This document shows positions 1 through 10,749 of a DNA stretch of 64,000 nt, piece by piece; position 1 is the stretch's first letter, and each line of letters opens with the position of its first letter. The notes under the pieces were generated by a model. It was not told the DNA's origin, did not search any database, and was given only the letters and a program-made list of their open reading frames with translations. The stretch is from Bemisia tabaci (lineage: Eukaryota; Arthropoda; Insecta; Hemiptera; Aleyrodidae): the NCBI RefSeq assembly GCF_918797505.1, contig NC_092794.1, forward strand, positions 29,642,218 through 29,706,217, written 5' to 3'. The translations under genes and the position numbers were made by a program.

Positions 1-545
1 TTTCGTAAAAAAAATCATATATTTTGTTTAAAACCAGCTTTATGTCATAGCTTCAATGCATTTCTTATGGGAGAGTTCGCTTCTGCGTAAAACACGCTGC
101 CTACCCATCAGGCGCATGTACCCCCTAACAGGTCCAGATACCCCGCCCTAGGTAAGCCCGTACTGCATATCTAACTGTTACAATATCTTTGGCTTCAGAT
201 TAGTTATTTCTCTCTCCCCCCGCGATCGCGGTCCGCACTCGTCCCGAACCTAATGCTCCCGCTACGCTCTGCACCCCGCGCCGGCGCCTCTCTTCCTTCG
301 TCTACCTCTTTATCATTGTACCCAGGTTCTCTCTCCTCACCGAACGCAGATATTTGTTAACGCGGGGCGGGCAGCTCGCCCCACTCGTTCCTCTCTCCTC
401 TCACTCTCATCTACGTTCGGGAGCCGGTGCGGACGTCGCGTCTCAGGATTTTCTCTCTCCGCCGCGCCGCATGCCGCTGTCAAAGGCCAAGCGACCGATG
501 ATTATTTGCGGTCTACTATTATGTATTGTTTCCCACATTTTTAGT
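1..545. other. Unrecognised leading segment, no gene
   Basis: No homology recognised. From about 200 to 480 the plus strand is pyrimidine-rich and CpG-containing (runs of CTC, TCTCTCC, CCGCGCC) and differs from the AT-rich surroundings. Short open frames here have no recognisable motif. It may be the end of a repeat that continues left of the window. Confidence 0.4.
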
Positions 546-561
546 CATAATTTATTCATTA

Positions 562-642
562 CAGGGGGCTACGCCCCCTGGCCGCTACGCGGCCCAACCC
601 CCTGAAGGCGCTCCGCGCCATCAATGGGCCGCTTCGCGGCCC
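562..642. repeat. Array of four GC-rich triloop hairpins
   Basis: Four consecutive perfect stem-loops lie in 81 bp: 562-580 (stem CAGGGGGC, loop TAC), 580-594 (GGCCGC, TAC), 607-619 (GGCGC, TCC) and 626-642 (GGGCCGC, TTC). Every loop follows the pattern GC-TNC-GC. A degenerate array with the same order lies at 12465-12522, and related hairpins occur at 21717-21747, 44758-44815 and 48168-48215. This is seen directly; the role is unknown. Confidence 0.85.
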
Positions 643-830
643 TATTTTTACCCTCCTGTCAGTGTTAGTTTTATTTTTCCCCTAAAAAAATACGATATGA
701 GGTATACTTTAATTTTAAACTTTACTTTAAAATACTTTAAAATTAAAAGGACGCGTTTTGGAATGACTGCTTGATGAAATATTGCAATAAAACAATGAAC
801 AGTGAAAGTCAGGTATTAACTAAGATTTCA

Positions 831-906
831 TGAGTCGGGGATCGAACCCACACTGTGATCAAAGCGGACGCATTCTACGTCTCAGACGACTCGGCCACCG
901 CTCGAT
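831..906 (-). repeat. tRNA-derived SINE-like head (Pol III boxes A and B)
   Basis: On the minus strand, TGGCCGAGTCG (887-897) matches the Pol III A box and GGGTTCGATCCCC (837-849) matches the B box. Between them is a 4-bp stem with a 7-nt loop TAGAATG, which would give anticodon GAA, followed by a long variable region. The acceptor ends do not pair and the T stem is imperfect, so this is a tRNA relic or SINE head rather than a working tRNA gene. No clear 3' body or tail boundary was found. Confidence 0.6.
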
Positions 907-1058
907 ATGAAGTCGATGGTGCGAATCTTGTGTAGATAAGTGTAGAGCTGATGCGCAGGCTACCCAGCTACTGCGCAACCTCCTCGACCATTGCGCATCA
1001 ACCCGCGCATAGCGGTAGCAGTACTGGAGCATTCTGTAAACTCACTCACTTTTATAAC

Positions 1059-1372
1059 GTGATTTTAAAAAAACCTGGGTCCTTTTTCCAAAATCTGATT
1101 GCAGCGGGCTCATCTAGGGCCTATTACCTGTCGATTTACGCAAAAATCATGGAAATCGGCCCGGTAGAACGCTCAAACGAACTATGACAAAAAGTATAAA
1201 TTTACATTGTTTAAATGGGAGAATTCGCAACTTTACCACGTAATATAAAAAAACCTGGGCCATATTTTGAAAATCTGAAAAAAGTTGGCTTATTTAGAGG
1301 CAATTGCCCGTCGATAGCCGCAAAAATCATGAAAATCGGCCCGGTAGAACGCTGGAACTAAGCGTTACCAGT
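1059..1372. repeat. Dimer of a ~180-bp repeat
   Basis: Two head-to-tail units about 180 bp apart: AAACCTGGGT at 1071 and AAACCTGGGC at 1251. Each unit ends in a segment containing CGGCCCGGTAGAACGCT. The same two-unit arrangement recurs at 12895-13197. It is either a dispersed dimeric satellite fragment or part of a larger element. Confidence 0.75.
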
Positions 1373-1579
1373 TTCGCAAAATTAGGAGGTCTTGGAGCTT
1401 ATAGTATAGATTACAGAATAGTTTAGGTATTTCGGCGAACACTGCAAACCTATGCCACTGCTCCCTTTAAAAAATGCGGTTCTGGTAACCGATGAAATTT
1501 AATATAGGATTCCGTTATTGGCTCAGCGCATGATAGGTACGCATAAAACAAAGGATGAATTAAGTGGTTAAGAGAAAGC

Positions 1580-2068
1580 ATGTCACATAAGTCATTTTCG
1601 AAATAATTTACTTAAGCCTTTTTTCACATTAATAAATAAAAATACGGCAACTCGGGATGATTATCGTTATACAGAAGAAAAACGTCGCTAACGTCGTTTT
1701 AGAGCAAAAAAAGGAAAAGCACTTACGGTTTTCAAGTCTAAAATTATCGGTTTAGGTATCAAGAAAAACATTTTCTGACAACTTACGTCTTCTTAAACAA
1801 AATGAGTACGAAAATGGAAATGGAGGAAGCTTACATCGTGTCCCAAAAAAAAACGTGGCACTTAAGTCATTGCCGAAATGAATTGAAGTCCACGTGTGTC
1901 CTTTTTGTTAAAAATAAATACGAAAATGAAAACAGGATGAGATACGTCATTTTGAAAAAGCATGCCATTTAATATATGTTGGAAAAAAGACTGGATTTCA
2001 CTTAAGTATTTTATACAAAAATCAATAAAAATGCAGGAACTCGGGATGATTTACGTCTTTTCTAAGGA
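1580..2068. repeat. Degenerate internal tandem repeat
   Basis: Short blocks recur at irregular 105-170 bp spacing: ACTTAAGT, AATAAAAATACGG, and an ACTCGGGATGAT-like block (near 1650 and 2036, weaker near 1822 and 1936), each followed by TACGTC or ATCGT. This suggests an old, decayed tandem array. No open reading frame. Confidence 0.45.
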
Positions 2069-2069
2069 A

Positions 2070-2235
2070 AAAACAAGAAGACAAAGCCAACATGAATATG
2101 TTGGAAAAGCGTGCTGAATAGCTAAAATGTTGGAAACATACTATTTTCATGTCATAGCTATTTGTATATTTTGGTACTTTTAGCTTTTGGGAGAAAATAT
2201 TGATTCACGAACGTTAAATGTGAATTAATTTTAAA
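2070..2235 (+). repeat. Direct repeat left of foldback A
   Basis: A segment beginning AACAAGAAGACAAA and containing CATGAATATGTTGGAAAAGC recurs in the same orientation at 4617-4785, on the far side of the 2-kb inverted-repeat element. The copies are clearly diverged. They may be an ancient duplication around an insertion or parts of a larger composite element. They lack TG...CA ends, so they are not called LTRs. Confidence 0.7.
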
Positions 2236-2332
2236 GATTCCGTCCAATTATCTTCATATTAAGCCGATATGCAGCATTTGCGCACGACCACGATTTGCGC
2301 CGAACTTAAATTATAACTAGAAATAAAGAGGT

Positions 2333-4385
2333 ATAAAGAGGTATATGCATCTGAGATGCATTGCATCTCCCGTAAGAATTGGGCCCAGAACGGAATCTTG
2401 TCATACCTTTCCCTTTTGTAGAGGAAGATTACAGAAGTTCAAAAATGGTGGAGTTTTTGATCCAGCCCCCCTTGGGAAGGGGGCCCGGGGGGTCAAAGAA
2501 AAATCAACTTTTCCTCATAACTTTTGAACAGTTGCAGGTATCGAGTTGAACTTTTTTTTCAATGAAAGAGCATAAAGAGAACTTTCTATTGAGCATAAGA
2601 AATTGACAATCGGTTAATTTTTGGCAAAGTTATGGCTCATCGAATTTCTTAAAAAGTTTGATTTTGGATTTTTCAATTTATCAACGTGAGAGGTCACATG
2701 AAATGTTTTGAATATGTGTGCACAAGATGGCCCTTGTTTTTCTCTTTAAAATGAGCTAACGGAGATGTTGGGGAAATGATTAGTTTCGGAGTTATGCTTT
2801 TCCAAAGTTGACGCGACAGGGTCCGTATATGGGCCTCGGGCCTGAGTCCCGCAGCTGCGCCCGGAAGCACCCTGTTTCACGCTAATCTCGGTAATTTTTT
2901 AACATTTTACAGCTTTTTGGCCATTTAGTAAGCATACATATAAGAATGAATATGCCATACATAATTTCTCTTCCCCCTTTTTTATCTCATTTAAAGTTTA
3001 AAGACATGACTCAAAAAAACGGGAGAATAAAAAGAGGGAATTTGACATTAATTTAATATTTTTCTGTCATGATTGTCTTTTACTGATTATTTCCTTCTGT
3101 TCTGGTACCCAAAATCAATGCTCAGAATTATTTTTTGTCCTTAAATAGTGATCACATGCGTGCTACCAGATCACAGGAACCACTCAAAACACACGTAACA
3201 AGCATACTAATCCAGCGGCAAATGCAGGGGGGAGGGTGGGGCATGGTGGCAGCCAACCTCTCCTCTCCCCCCCCCCCCCCCCCCCGCGAGCCAAAAAAGG
3301 GGGAAAGAAAGAAAATAGGAGGAAAGGAGAAAGGAGAGGGAGAGAAAGAAAGTGCCCCTAAAAACTTACAGAAATGGATTCAAGACAGGACTCTAGAACT
3401 ATTTAACAAAGATTACTAAACCAAAGGTTACTCAACATCGCAGAAATAGATAGGCCATAAACTAAAATAAGATTTCTCTAAATGAGGTATCACTTATTCG
3501 TCAATTATCAACTTTCAAATAATACACAGATTCTATACTGAAACTGCTTAAAATTCAATCTGCTAGGGGCTATTTTTTCAATCACTTTCCGGGGGAGACC
3601 CCCCTTCCACTAGAGGTATCTCTCAGACCCCCCCCCCCCAGTTGACATCAGCAAATGCCCCCCCCCTACCCCTCAAACTCACTCTGGATCTACCGCTGTG
3701 CCAATCGCCAGTGCGACGTTTCTAAATTCCAGAATGGTTTAGATGAAATAAAAAAAGGGGGAGGAGAAATTATGTATGGCATATTCATCCTTATATGTAT
3801 GCTTACTAAATGGCCAAAAAGCTGTAAAATGTTAAAAAAATTACCGAGATCAGCGTGAAACAGGGTGCTCCCGGGCGCAGCTGCGGGACTCAGGCCCGAG
3901 GCCCATATACGGACCCTGTCGCGTCAACTTTGAAAAAGCATAACTCCGAAACTAATCATTTCCCCAACATCTCCGTTAGCTCATTTTCAAGAGAAAAACA
4001 AGGGCTATCTTGTGCACACATATTCAAAAAATTTCATGTGACCCCTCACGTTGATAAATTGAAAAATCCAAAATCAAACTTTTTAAGAAATTCGATGAGC
4101 CATAACTTGCCAAAAATTAACCGATTGTCAATTTCTTATGCTCAATAGAAAGTTCTCTTTATGCTCTTTCATTGAAAAAGAAAGTTCAACTCGATACCTG
4201 CAACCCTTCAAAAGTTATGAGGAAAAGTTGATTTTTCTTTGACCCCCCGGGCCCCCTTCCCACGGTGGGCTGTATCAAAAACTCCGCCATTTTTGAACTT
4301 CTGTAACCTTCCTCTACAAAAGATGAAGGTATGACAAGATTTCGTTCTGGGCCCAATTCTTATGGGTGATGCATATACCTCTTTA
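2333..4385. mobile_element. Foldback element A (long terminal inverted repeats, non-coding)
   Basis: Left arm about 2333-2996 and right arm about 3740-4385 are inverted copies. They begin TAAAGAGGTATATGCATC at the left and end with its complement at the right. The ~740-bp spacer holds a 19-bp C run (3267-3285). The arms differ at many sites, so this is older than the palindromes at 36 and 57 kb. Each arm contains a GGGGGGTCAAAG block, an AACTTTTGAAC block and a CGAAACTAATCATTTCCCC block that recur in other palindromes here. No transposase is visible. A non-autonomous DNA transposon is the likely class. Confidence 0.85.
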
Positions 4386-4616
4386 ATACTTTTTAATTAA
4401 AGAAAATATAAAAATACAGAAAACTAAAATTTAAATCTTAATTATACAGCTAATTAATTAGAGGAAAATTTAAAAGCTTAATTAGCTTGTAACGTGGATT
4501 TTTATCATAGATTTACTCTAAACTCTAAATTCTAAATTTAATAAGTTGTATTCTAATTTCTATTTTCGAATAATTAAATATTAACTTATTATTTTTTTTG
4601 GATTATTAACTTTATG

Positions 4617-4785
4617 AAAAAAACAAGAAGACAAATCCGACATGAATATGTTGGAAAAGCGTGCCGAATAACTGAGGTGTTGGACACATACCATTTTCAT
4701 AACATTGCTGTCTCTATCAATTGGTGCTTTTTGCTAAATTTGGGAGGAACTATAGATTTATGAACGTTGAATGTACTTCAATTAA
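4617..4785 (+). repeat. Direct repeat right of foldback A
   Basis: Partner of the direct repeat at 2070-2235, same orientation, about 2.5 kb downstream. It shares AACAAGAAGACAAA and CATGAATATGTTGGAAAAGC, then diverges gradually. Confidence 0.7.
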
Positions 4786-6222
4786 TTCCTAGTAAAAATG
4801 AAAAGGTTTGTATGGTGAACGCTCTCCACCGTCCATACGTTGGAACCAACTCCTTGTTAGTTATTCCAAGGTATCAGGAGAAAACCGTTCGTCGGCCCCA
4901 TTCATTCCGATTTAAATCGTAATGAGTCAGTTAAGCTCGGGAGGGATTTGCCTGCAAATTGTCGAATCTTACAGTTTTCGGTACGAGAAGAACGATGCGC
5001 ATGTTAAAATTTCACGAAAAATTGTGTTCGCGGAGATAAAACGCTTCCTTTACAGGGGTCCTCGAAAACGTGTTTGAACCGACCGCCGCGCCGTGAATCT
5101 TCGAATCTATACACGTCATAGACGGGAAGATGGCGGCGCCGAAGCCGACCTGCTTACTACCGCCACGCTGCCGATGTTGACATCACGATTTCTCGTTTGA
5201 GGTTAAGTAAGTTTGTGTGAATGTTTCATATCCTACCTACATCTGTATCGCATTCTGATTGAAAATCTTAGAGAATTAAGAACAATGGATATGAATCTCA
5301 AACAAAGTAACCTACATAATCTCCAATTGACCAATAAAAACATACATAAAACTTTAGACAACTAACTAAGAGTCAAATCATCTATACAAACAAATTATTG
5401 GCGGTCTACCGCGATCTTTAGATTCTCCACCTCGTCCTGCGGTCCGGTTCCCCCATATTCCACGCCCCCGAAAATCGATTTGCGGAACCCCGTTAGCCTG
5501 GTCTCCGGTCCTTCCGCCAGGTTTTCCGGTGTAACCCTCCGGTGAGATACTGCACCTCGACGGGTTTTCTCGGCACCGCCGCGCCGTGCCGCCGCCGCCG
5601 CACACTGTGGTATTTGACCGAAAAACCTGGCCAAAACCTCAATTTTAAATTTTTTTTTAGTGGAAAACCAATGTGATATTCGAAATCTACACTGTTTTTT
5701 ACCCTGGTAGACATGTATGTACCATTTTTCGAGTGGCTCAATTTCCCGCGAAGAGACCACGAAGTTACCTATTTCTCAGCGATTATTTTGATATGTTTCG
5801 GCGCGCTACTCGTCGATCAGTTTACTTCAACTGTGCGATCATAAGAGGGAAGTTCGGCGATATGCAACACATTCTTAGGGGTATATTCTACACAACTAAC
5901 CACAGTATTTTCGAAATTTCTTTTTTTAGTGATTTTCACAGGAGGTTGAAAAGTGATGTAAAAGTAAACGTTTTTTTCGAAATTCAGAGGCCGATATCTT
6001 TTTTCTCTCAACTGTTCTCAAGCAGTTTGAGGCGGGATGTTATAGTCCGAAGTAGGTATTTTCAGGATTCAGGGTTGACAGACTGAGGAAAACTGAGGAA
6101 ATTGAAATTTTTGACTTAAAAGATGGACTTATGTGCGATTTTCACAAACATGAATGGGAAAATTTATGTCGATACTAGCGACTGACATTGCATTTTTCCG
6201 ACAGCTCTGACCCATTTAGTAC

Positions 6223-6799
6223 GGCCTTGTCTCCACGGCGCAACTGTTGAGGGAAGGTGGCGCAACTGTTGAAGGAAGGAAGTGTCTCAAAAATGTTTCA
6301 CTTATAACAGAAACTTTCAAGGTCAGAAACCTGGAACCTCAACAGTTGTTTACCTTCGTATTTTGAATTGATAACCGCTGGTTACACGTGAAGCGGGAGT
6401 TTATTACGGGTGTTTTATTTCGGAGCGGTTAATATTTAGAAATATTTATATACATTTCAGTATCAATTTTACATTTTCGTTTGTAGCATATCACTACAGC
6501 AGAAAAATACAATTTTATCGAATATATTTTCTTTTAATCCATATCTGTGTTATGTTATTGTTTTTTGTTTTATACCTGGTCGAAATAACGCAAAATATTC
6601 ACCTCCCGTTCATAATTATCAGTTCAGTTACCTCAATTGACATCGTTTAACCTAAAAAAATTAACGTTGTTCAAATATTCCCGCCTAAAAGTTCCAGGAA
6701 CACATGCTTGTGCGTCGAGACAGGGAACTTCGATTAGTGCAACAAACTCGTAACAGTTGCGCCAACTTCCCTCAACAGTTGCGCCGTGGAGACAAGGCC
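6223..6799. mobile_element. PIF/Harbinger-like MITE, 577 bp
   Basis: Terminal inverted repeats of about 38 bp with one mismatch begin GGCCTTGTCTCCACGGCGC. The insertion is flanked by TAC on both sides (6220-6222 and 6800-6802). The paralogous empty site near 54616 reads TTTAGTACCAATTGGG, which proves a 3-bp duplication. A GGCC terminus with a 3-bp TSD fits PIF/Harbinger, whose usual target is TWA, so TAC is slightly atypical. GCGCAACTGTTGA and its complement repeat internally near both ends. No transposase. Confidence 0.9.
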
Positions 6800-7253
6800 T
6801 ACCAATTGGGTGATATTCGGTCACGCAACCTGTTTCTTTGGCCCCTACGCCCTCGAAAGAGGGATAAAAAAAATAATTTGAAAGCGGATGGGAGGGTCAC
6901 TTTAAAGTCTTGCATAAGTGTTTAATCCGTTATCTAACAATCTTTTCGTGCATTATCCTTGAGTATAAACATATTTATGCCATGATTTACTTTGACAGAC
7001 AAATTTGAGTACATGCGGCCACGGGGATGGGGCTTTAAAAGTGGCCCTCTGGCACCATGATATTACGCTGTAAGGCACATTTGAAGCCTCGTAAAAGTGA
7101 GATATGTGGTTTTCTTACGAATTTCGTAGTGAAGTGCCTCACTTTGAGATGTGCATGGACCATGGGTTAGGAAGGAACCCATCAAAATGAATCATTTTCA
7201 CAGGTGCTTTCTGTCCTTACAATGGTTCTTATTATGATAGAACTCATTTTCAT

Positions 7254-7568
7254 TAGAGTCCCTTTATACTACTGAGAGTCAAGACAATTCAGCTCATGGA
7301 TGTCACAAACGGGAATAAAGATTACAGAAATTGAACGATTTTCGTAATCTTTGATCGGCCCATTCTCAAATGCCTTTCTCCGTTCCTCCTCTCGTTCCGT
7401 TTGTTCCTTGCCGAACCCGTAATTCCCTGGTCCATTCCAGATTATAATCTTTGCAATTGGTGAAAATGTAATCTTTATTCCCGTTTGTGACACTGTGGAG
7501 GCCTAAAATACGGGAACCAATCAGAAATGGATTCAAATTGTCTTGACTCTCAGTATAAAGGGACTCTA
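7254..7568. mobile_element. hAT-like MITE, 315 bp
   Basis: TIRs begin TAGAGTCCCTTTATACT, followed by GAGAGTCAAGACAATT (an extra ACT in the left arm). Both flanks carry the 8-bp duplication ATTTTCAT (7246-7253 and 7569-7576), and the paralogous empty site near 55062 has it once. An 8-bp TSD with a TAGAG terminus indicates hAT. A second inner inverted pair, CACAAACGGGAATAAAGATT and its complement, lies inside. Non-coding. Confidence 0.92.
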
Positions 7569-7849
7569 ATTTTCATCTTATAATTTATCCTCAAATCATC
7601 ATATGGAGGTCCCGGCACTTTCATACTACACTGTTAAAAATCGTTGATTCCGTCCGACGGAAAATCCGGAGTGAGAATGAGCACGGGAGTGCGGTTCAGC
7701 GCGTAGGTGCTGAGACGGGCTGCATGTGAAGTCAAAGCACTCCGCACCGGAGCTGCAGTACGGCCCGGAGTCACGCGCACCTTCTCTCCCTCGCACTAGC
7801 GCTATATACTGTCTCTCCTCCCCTTTAAGCCTACCACTCTCAGAATGAA

Positions 7850-8330
7850 AAGGAAAAATTTAAAGAGAAAAAAATAGAAAAAATAATAGAATAGTGGAAA
7901 TAATAGAATAGTCGAAATTATGGTATAACAGAGACAAAAGAAAAGAAATAAAATAAAGTAAATCAAATATATGATAAAATGAAGTCAAAGACTAAATTGA
8001 AGTAAATAATTAGAGGGAGCAAGGAGATGAAGAAAAAAATAAAATAAGGGAAACAACTAAATGATGTTAAAGAATAGAATGAATTTTAAGAGTAAAGTGA
8101 AGTCCAAAAATTATGATGAAGTATTAAAAGAAATCACAGTAAATATAAAACAAAGTAAAGGAATGAGAAGTAAATAATTAAAGAGAAAAAAATGAAGTGC
8201 TTGAAAAAATAAAATAGAGTGAAGAAAAAATAGAGACAACAAGGAAATAAAACAAAGTAAAACAATAAAGTATAGTTAAAAAATATAGTAAAGTAAACTA
8301 AATACACGACAAATCCAGGTAGATTGAAAA
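7850..8330 (+). repeat. A/G-rich strand-asymmetric tract
   Basis: About 480 bp dominated by A and G on the plus strand, built of loosely repeated AAATAAAGTAAA, GAAATAAAA and AATAGAATAG words with very few C. It sits inside the TA-inserted element just before its tRNA-like segment. Probably decayed simple-sequence DNA. Confidence 0.8.
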
Positions 8331-8394
8331 TATTTTAGCGGCCCGTTCAAACCGACGTTAAATACCGTTTTTGTGTCACTTTCATGCATCGTTC

Positions 8395-8462
8395 GCTATA
8401 GCTCAATCGGTAGGGTCGTCGGTTAGTGTTAGGTAGGTCCCGGGTTCCATTCCCAATGTAGG
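8395..8462 (+). repeat. tRNA-like SINE head inside a DNA transposon
   Basis: TAGCTCAATCGG (8399-8410) fits the Pol III A box and GGGTTCCATTCCC (8442-8454) is a near match to the B box. Their spacing is tRNA-like. The acceptor stem does not pair and no CCA-like end is seen. It may be a SINE inserted in the element or a Pol III promoter captured by it. Confidence 0.6.
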
Positions 8463-9436
8463 TAGAAAATTTCTAACTTTCAATATCGGTTAAATCACGT
8501 ACCAATGGTTTCATTATTTTTATTTTTCATGGTTTCAAAAATTATTTCCACAATTAACCCCTTTCCACCATCCCCTAGCTGCGAACCCCTAAATTTGCGG
8601 CTCCCGCGAATCCGTCCGGCGTCGGAGTGATTTCTATGCGTACGGCACCCAAAATCCGTCCAGCCGATTCTCCGTCGGAGTGACTCCTCGGTCCGGCGAA
8701 GTGAGGGCCCGCTCTTACTCGCGCTTGTGCTGAGTCTCACTCCGTTTTTTTTAACAGTGTAGCACTAATTTTGATTCAAACCTGTCAAAAATCTAATATC
8801 TAGAATGATTCATATTAATTTTTTTGAGAAGTGTACAATTACTCCTCAATGTGAGAGATCGGCTGTTTCGTCAAAAATTTTGAAGTGACTTACGCTGTTT
8901 TAAAAAAAACCATTAATGAGGTAATAGAATGCCTTTATTTCGAAAAGTAGACCATAGGTGAAAGAGAAACTCGTCTAAATGCACCGCTTTAGTTAGATAC
9001 TTTGCGTCCTTTTAAAGGCTTTTTGGAGGGCTTCTTGCACCCTCTTTAAACTCTCCGCAAATTGTCATATGATGTGTTAGGTGGTTAAATTGTGCATATT
9101 ATCACTTAAGAAGAAGTACTGATTGTAAAATATTTTTAAAACTCGGCGATATCTGGTGATAAATAGTTTTGGCCAGCTTTTCAGGTCCAATACCACAGTG
9201 TGCGCCGCCGTGTATTCTTCCACTACGCATTCCGCCGCCATATTGATCGTGACGTGTACATGCGAAACCTGCGAGCGCGCAGTTCAAACGCCGTTTCAGG
9301 CCACCCTAATTTTTAGCACTTTCGAATAAACTTTTCTCCTGTTTGCAGTCATCAAAAAAATTTAGGAAAAAAACTGTAAGCTTCGGTCACTTACTACTTT
9401 CGAATGACACAATAAAGAATTACTTGACTGACTCGT

Positions 9437-10745
9437 TTTTGAAATTCTGTATCAAATAACCGGCGTAAGATAGGGTTACCCGATTTTCCACACACACGGA
9501 ACCTTTATCGAAGGTTACCAAAACAAAACTGACTAAATTTTTTAAAAAATGTGAGGAGGACCTTTTGTTGGCACTAGACTACTGATATAATGACTTGAAG
9601 ACTTACGGTGACCTTGTGACTATTACATTACATAGGGGTTGCTTACTGTCAGTCCATTAAATACGGAGGTAAAACTTACTACAGCTCCCCTAATCTGTGC
9701 AAGTATTTACAAATGTCGACGGACTTCAACACCTACATTGACACTTACCTGAAACAGAAAAGCAAAGGATGCAATCAGCAACATGAAAAAGAGCAATTAC
9801 CTTTAGTGCTAAAAAGAGAAAGAAACATTTATGATCGAGCTATTTTCACGGGAGTTGAAAACGAGGTTTTATACACTGTAGCAATCACTATATGTATAGC
9901 AATGACACGTTTCTGCTTAAAGACAAATGCCGCAACAACAACATTAGTACAGCGTTAAGTAAAAGAGCATTCACTAAAAAAACAAATTCAACATTTATAA
10001 GCTCAGACCCAATAAAGCATCCTAGGAAAATAAGTACCAATTAACCCTTCTCAAACACCAAAAATAAATATAATGATATTTATCTTTGTGATTGGTTGCA
10101 AAAGCTTAAACTTTGCATTAAAGCAGGTTATTTGAAGGAGGGCGTAACCGCCATAAGCCAAAAGTTTCAAGAAAACATGAAAAAACTTGATTTTTCCGAC
10201 AATTCTTCATAGTTCTGTTTGAAATAAAAGAATCAATGTTCTTTGGATCATCCGTATAAGATCGGGCCACACGAGCAGCAAGCCAATTGTGAACGATCGA
10301 ATTTCTGATCGTTTTGAGGAGTTTCTGACAGATTTAAGGCCTCTCAATTTCTGATCGATCTCATGATTTCTTCAGAAAAAGAGAAAAAAATGGCTCCAAA
10401 GTAGCAGGCACTTCGGACTTTTCGGACAACATATCAAGTAAACAGGTCAAAAATCAAGAAAATAAAATAAGAATTCAATTAAAAAAGGAAATAAATGATT
10501 ATTTAATAATTCGTCAAATTACATATTCTCGGCAATAATCGAAATGTTTGAAAGCGCGCACGATGAATGGTTGATTCGGGAGGTTTCTTTATCTCCACTT
10601 GAATGCGTGTATTCTTATCAGTTATTTTATGTTTTGAACATATTATCTAATTTATTAGGTCATTACAATCCGTTCATCATGAAACAATCAAGTTGGATCA
10701 CGTTCTAACATTCGGAGAGATGGTGAGTACTGATCAGCAAACGGG
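9437..10745. other. Unrecognised AT-rich interval
   Basis: No repeat partner within the window, no protein motif and no RNA recognised. The short open frame 9713-9958 (81 codons) has no family signature. Candidate single-copy or old intergenic DNA. Confidence 0.4.
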
Positions 10746-10749
10746 TGTC

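Larger units (their letters stand above)
7629..8759. mobile_element. TA-inserted TIR element, 1131 bp, carrying a tRNA-like sequence
   Basis: Starts CACTGTTAAAAA and ends with its complement, flanked by TA on both sides (7627-7628 and 8760-8761). The empty paralogue near 55112 reads CATACTAGCAC with a single TA. GGAGTGAGA motifs recur just inside both ends. The interior has an A/G-rich tract (7850-8330) and a SINE-like tRNA head. A TA target fits IS630/Tc1/mariner, though the TIR is not one I can name. Confidence 0.9.
5348..9209 (+). mobile_element. 1.8-kb repeat unit X, copy 1 (carries three nested insertions)
   Basis: Aligned end to end with 53741-55561. This copy is 3862 bp and the other 1821 bp. 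The three insertions below, with their TSDs, account for 2036 of the 2041-bp difference. The first ~706 bp (5348-6053) look identical to copy 2, and the rest differs by scattered substitutions. An internal segment from about 5603 (CACACTGTGGTATT) is inverted at the right end (AATACCACAGTGTG, about 9190-9203), suggesting subterminal or true TIRs. The overlapping open frames at 5673-6086 (plus) and 5395-5760 (minus) match no family I know. Transposon class is unresolved. Confidence 0.85.
4922..9436. mobile_element. 0.67-kb TIR element, split copy
   Basis: The outer parts (4922-5347 and about 9205-9436) align in order with the uninterrupted element at 58716-59381. The left terminus ATGAGTCAGTTAAG is intact and the right terminus is degraded to CTTGACTGACTCGT. 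The middle is occupied by the 1.8-kb unit (5348-9209). The flanks CGTA and TTTG do not form a TSD. About a dozen bases of target present in the intact copy are missing at the junction. No coding capacity. Confidence 0.8.

Noticed and set aside
831..906. Genuine tRNA gene on the minus strand
   Set aside because: A and B boxes and a possible GAA anticodon loop are present, but the acceptor ends do not pair, the T stem is imperfect and the variable region does not fit a tRNA-Phe.
2070..4785. LTR retrotransposon with the 165-bp direct repeats as LTRs
   Set aside because: No TG...CA ends, no primer-binding site or polypurine tract, diverged copies, and the interior is a foldback element.
5395..6086. 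Overlapping 121-codon (minus) and 137-codon (plus) frames conserved in both copies of unit X
   Set aside because: The DNA is nearly identical between copies, so both frames are preserved automatically. The only two differences in the plus frame change amino acids. No motif recognised.
5348..9209. Unit X as a Helitron
   Set aside because: The ends do not show 5' TC and 3' CTRR with a terminal hairpin, and insertion between A and T is not supported.
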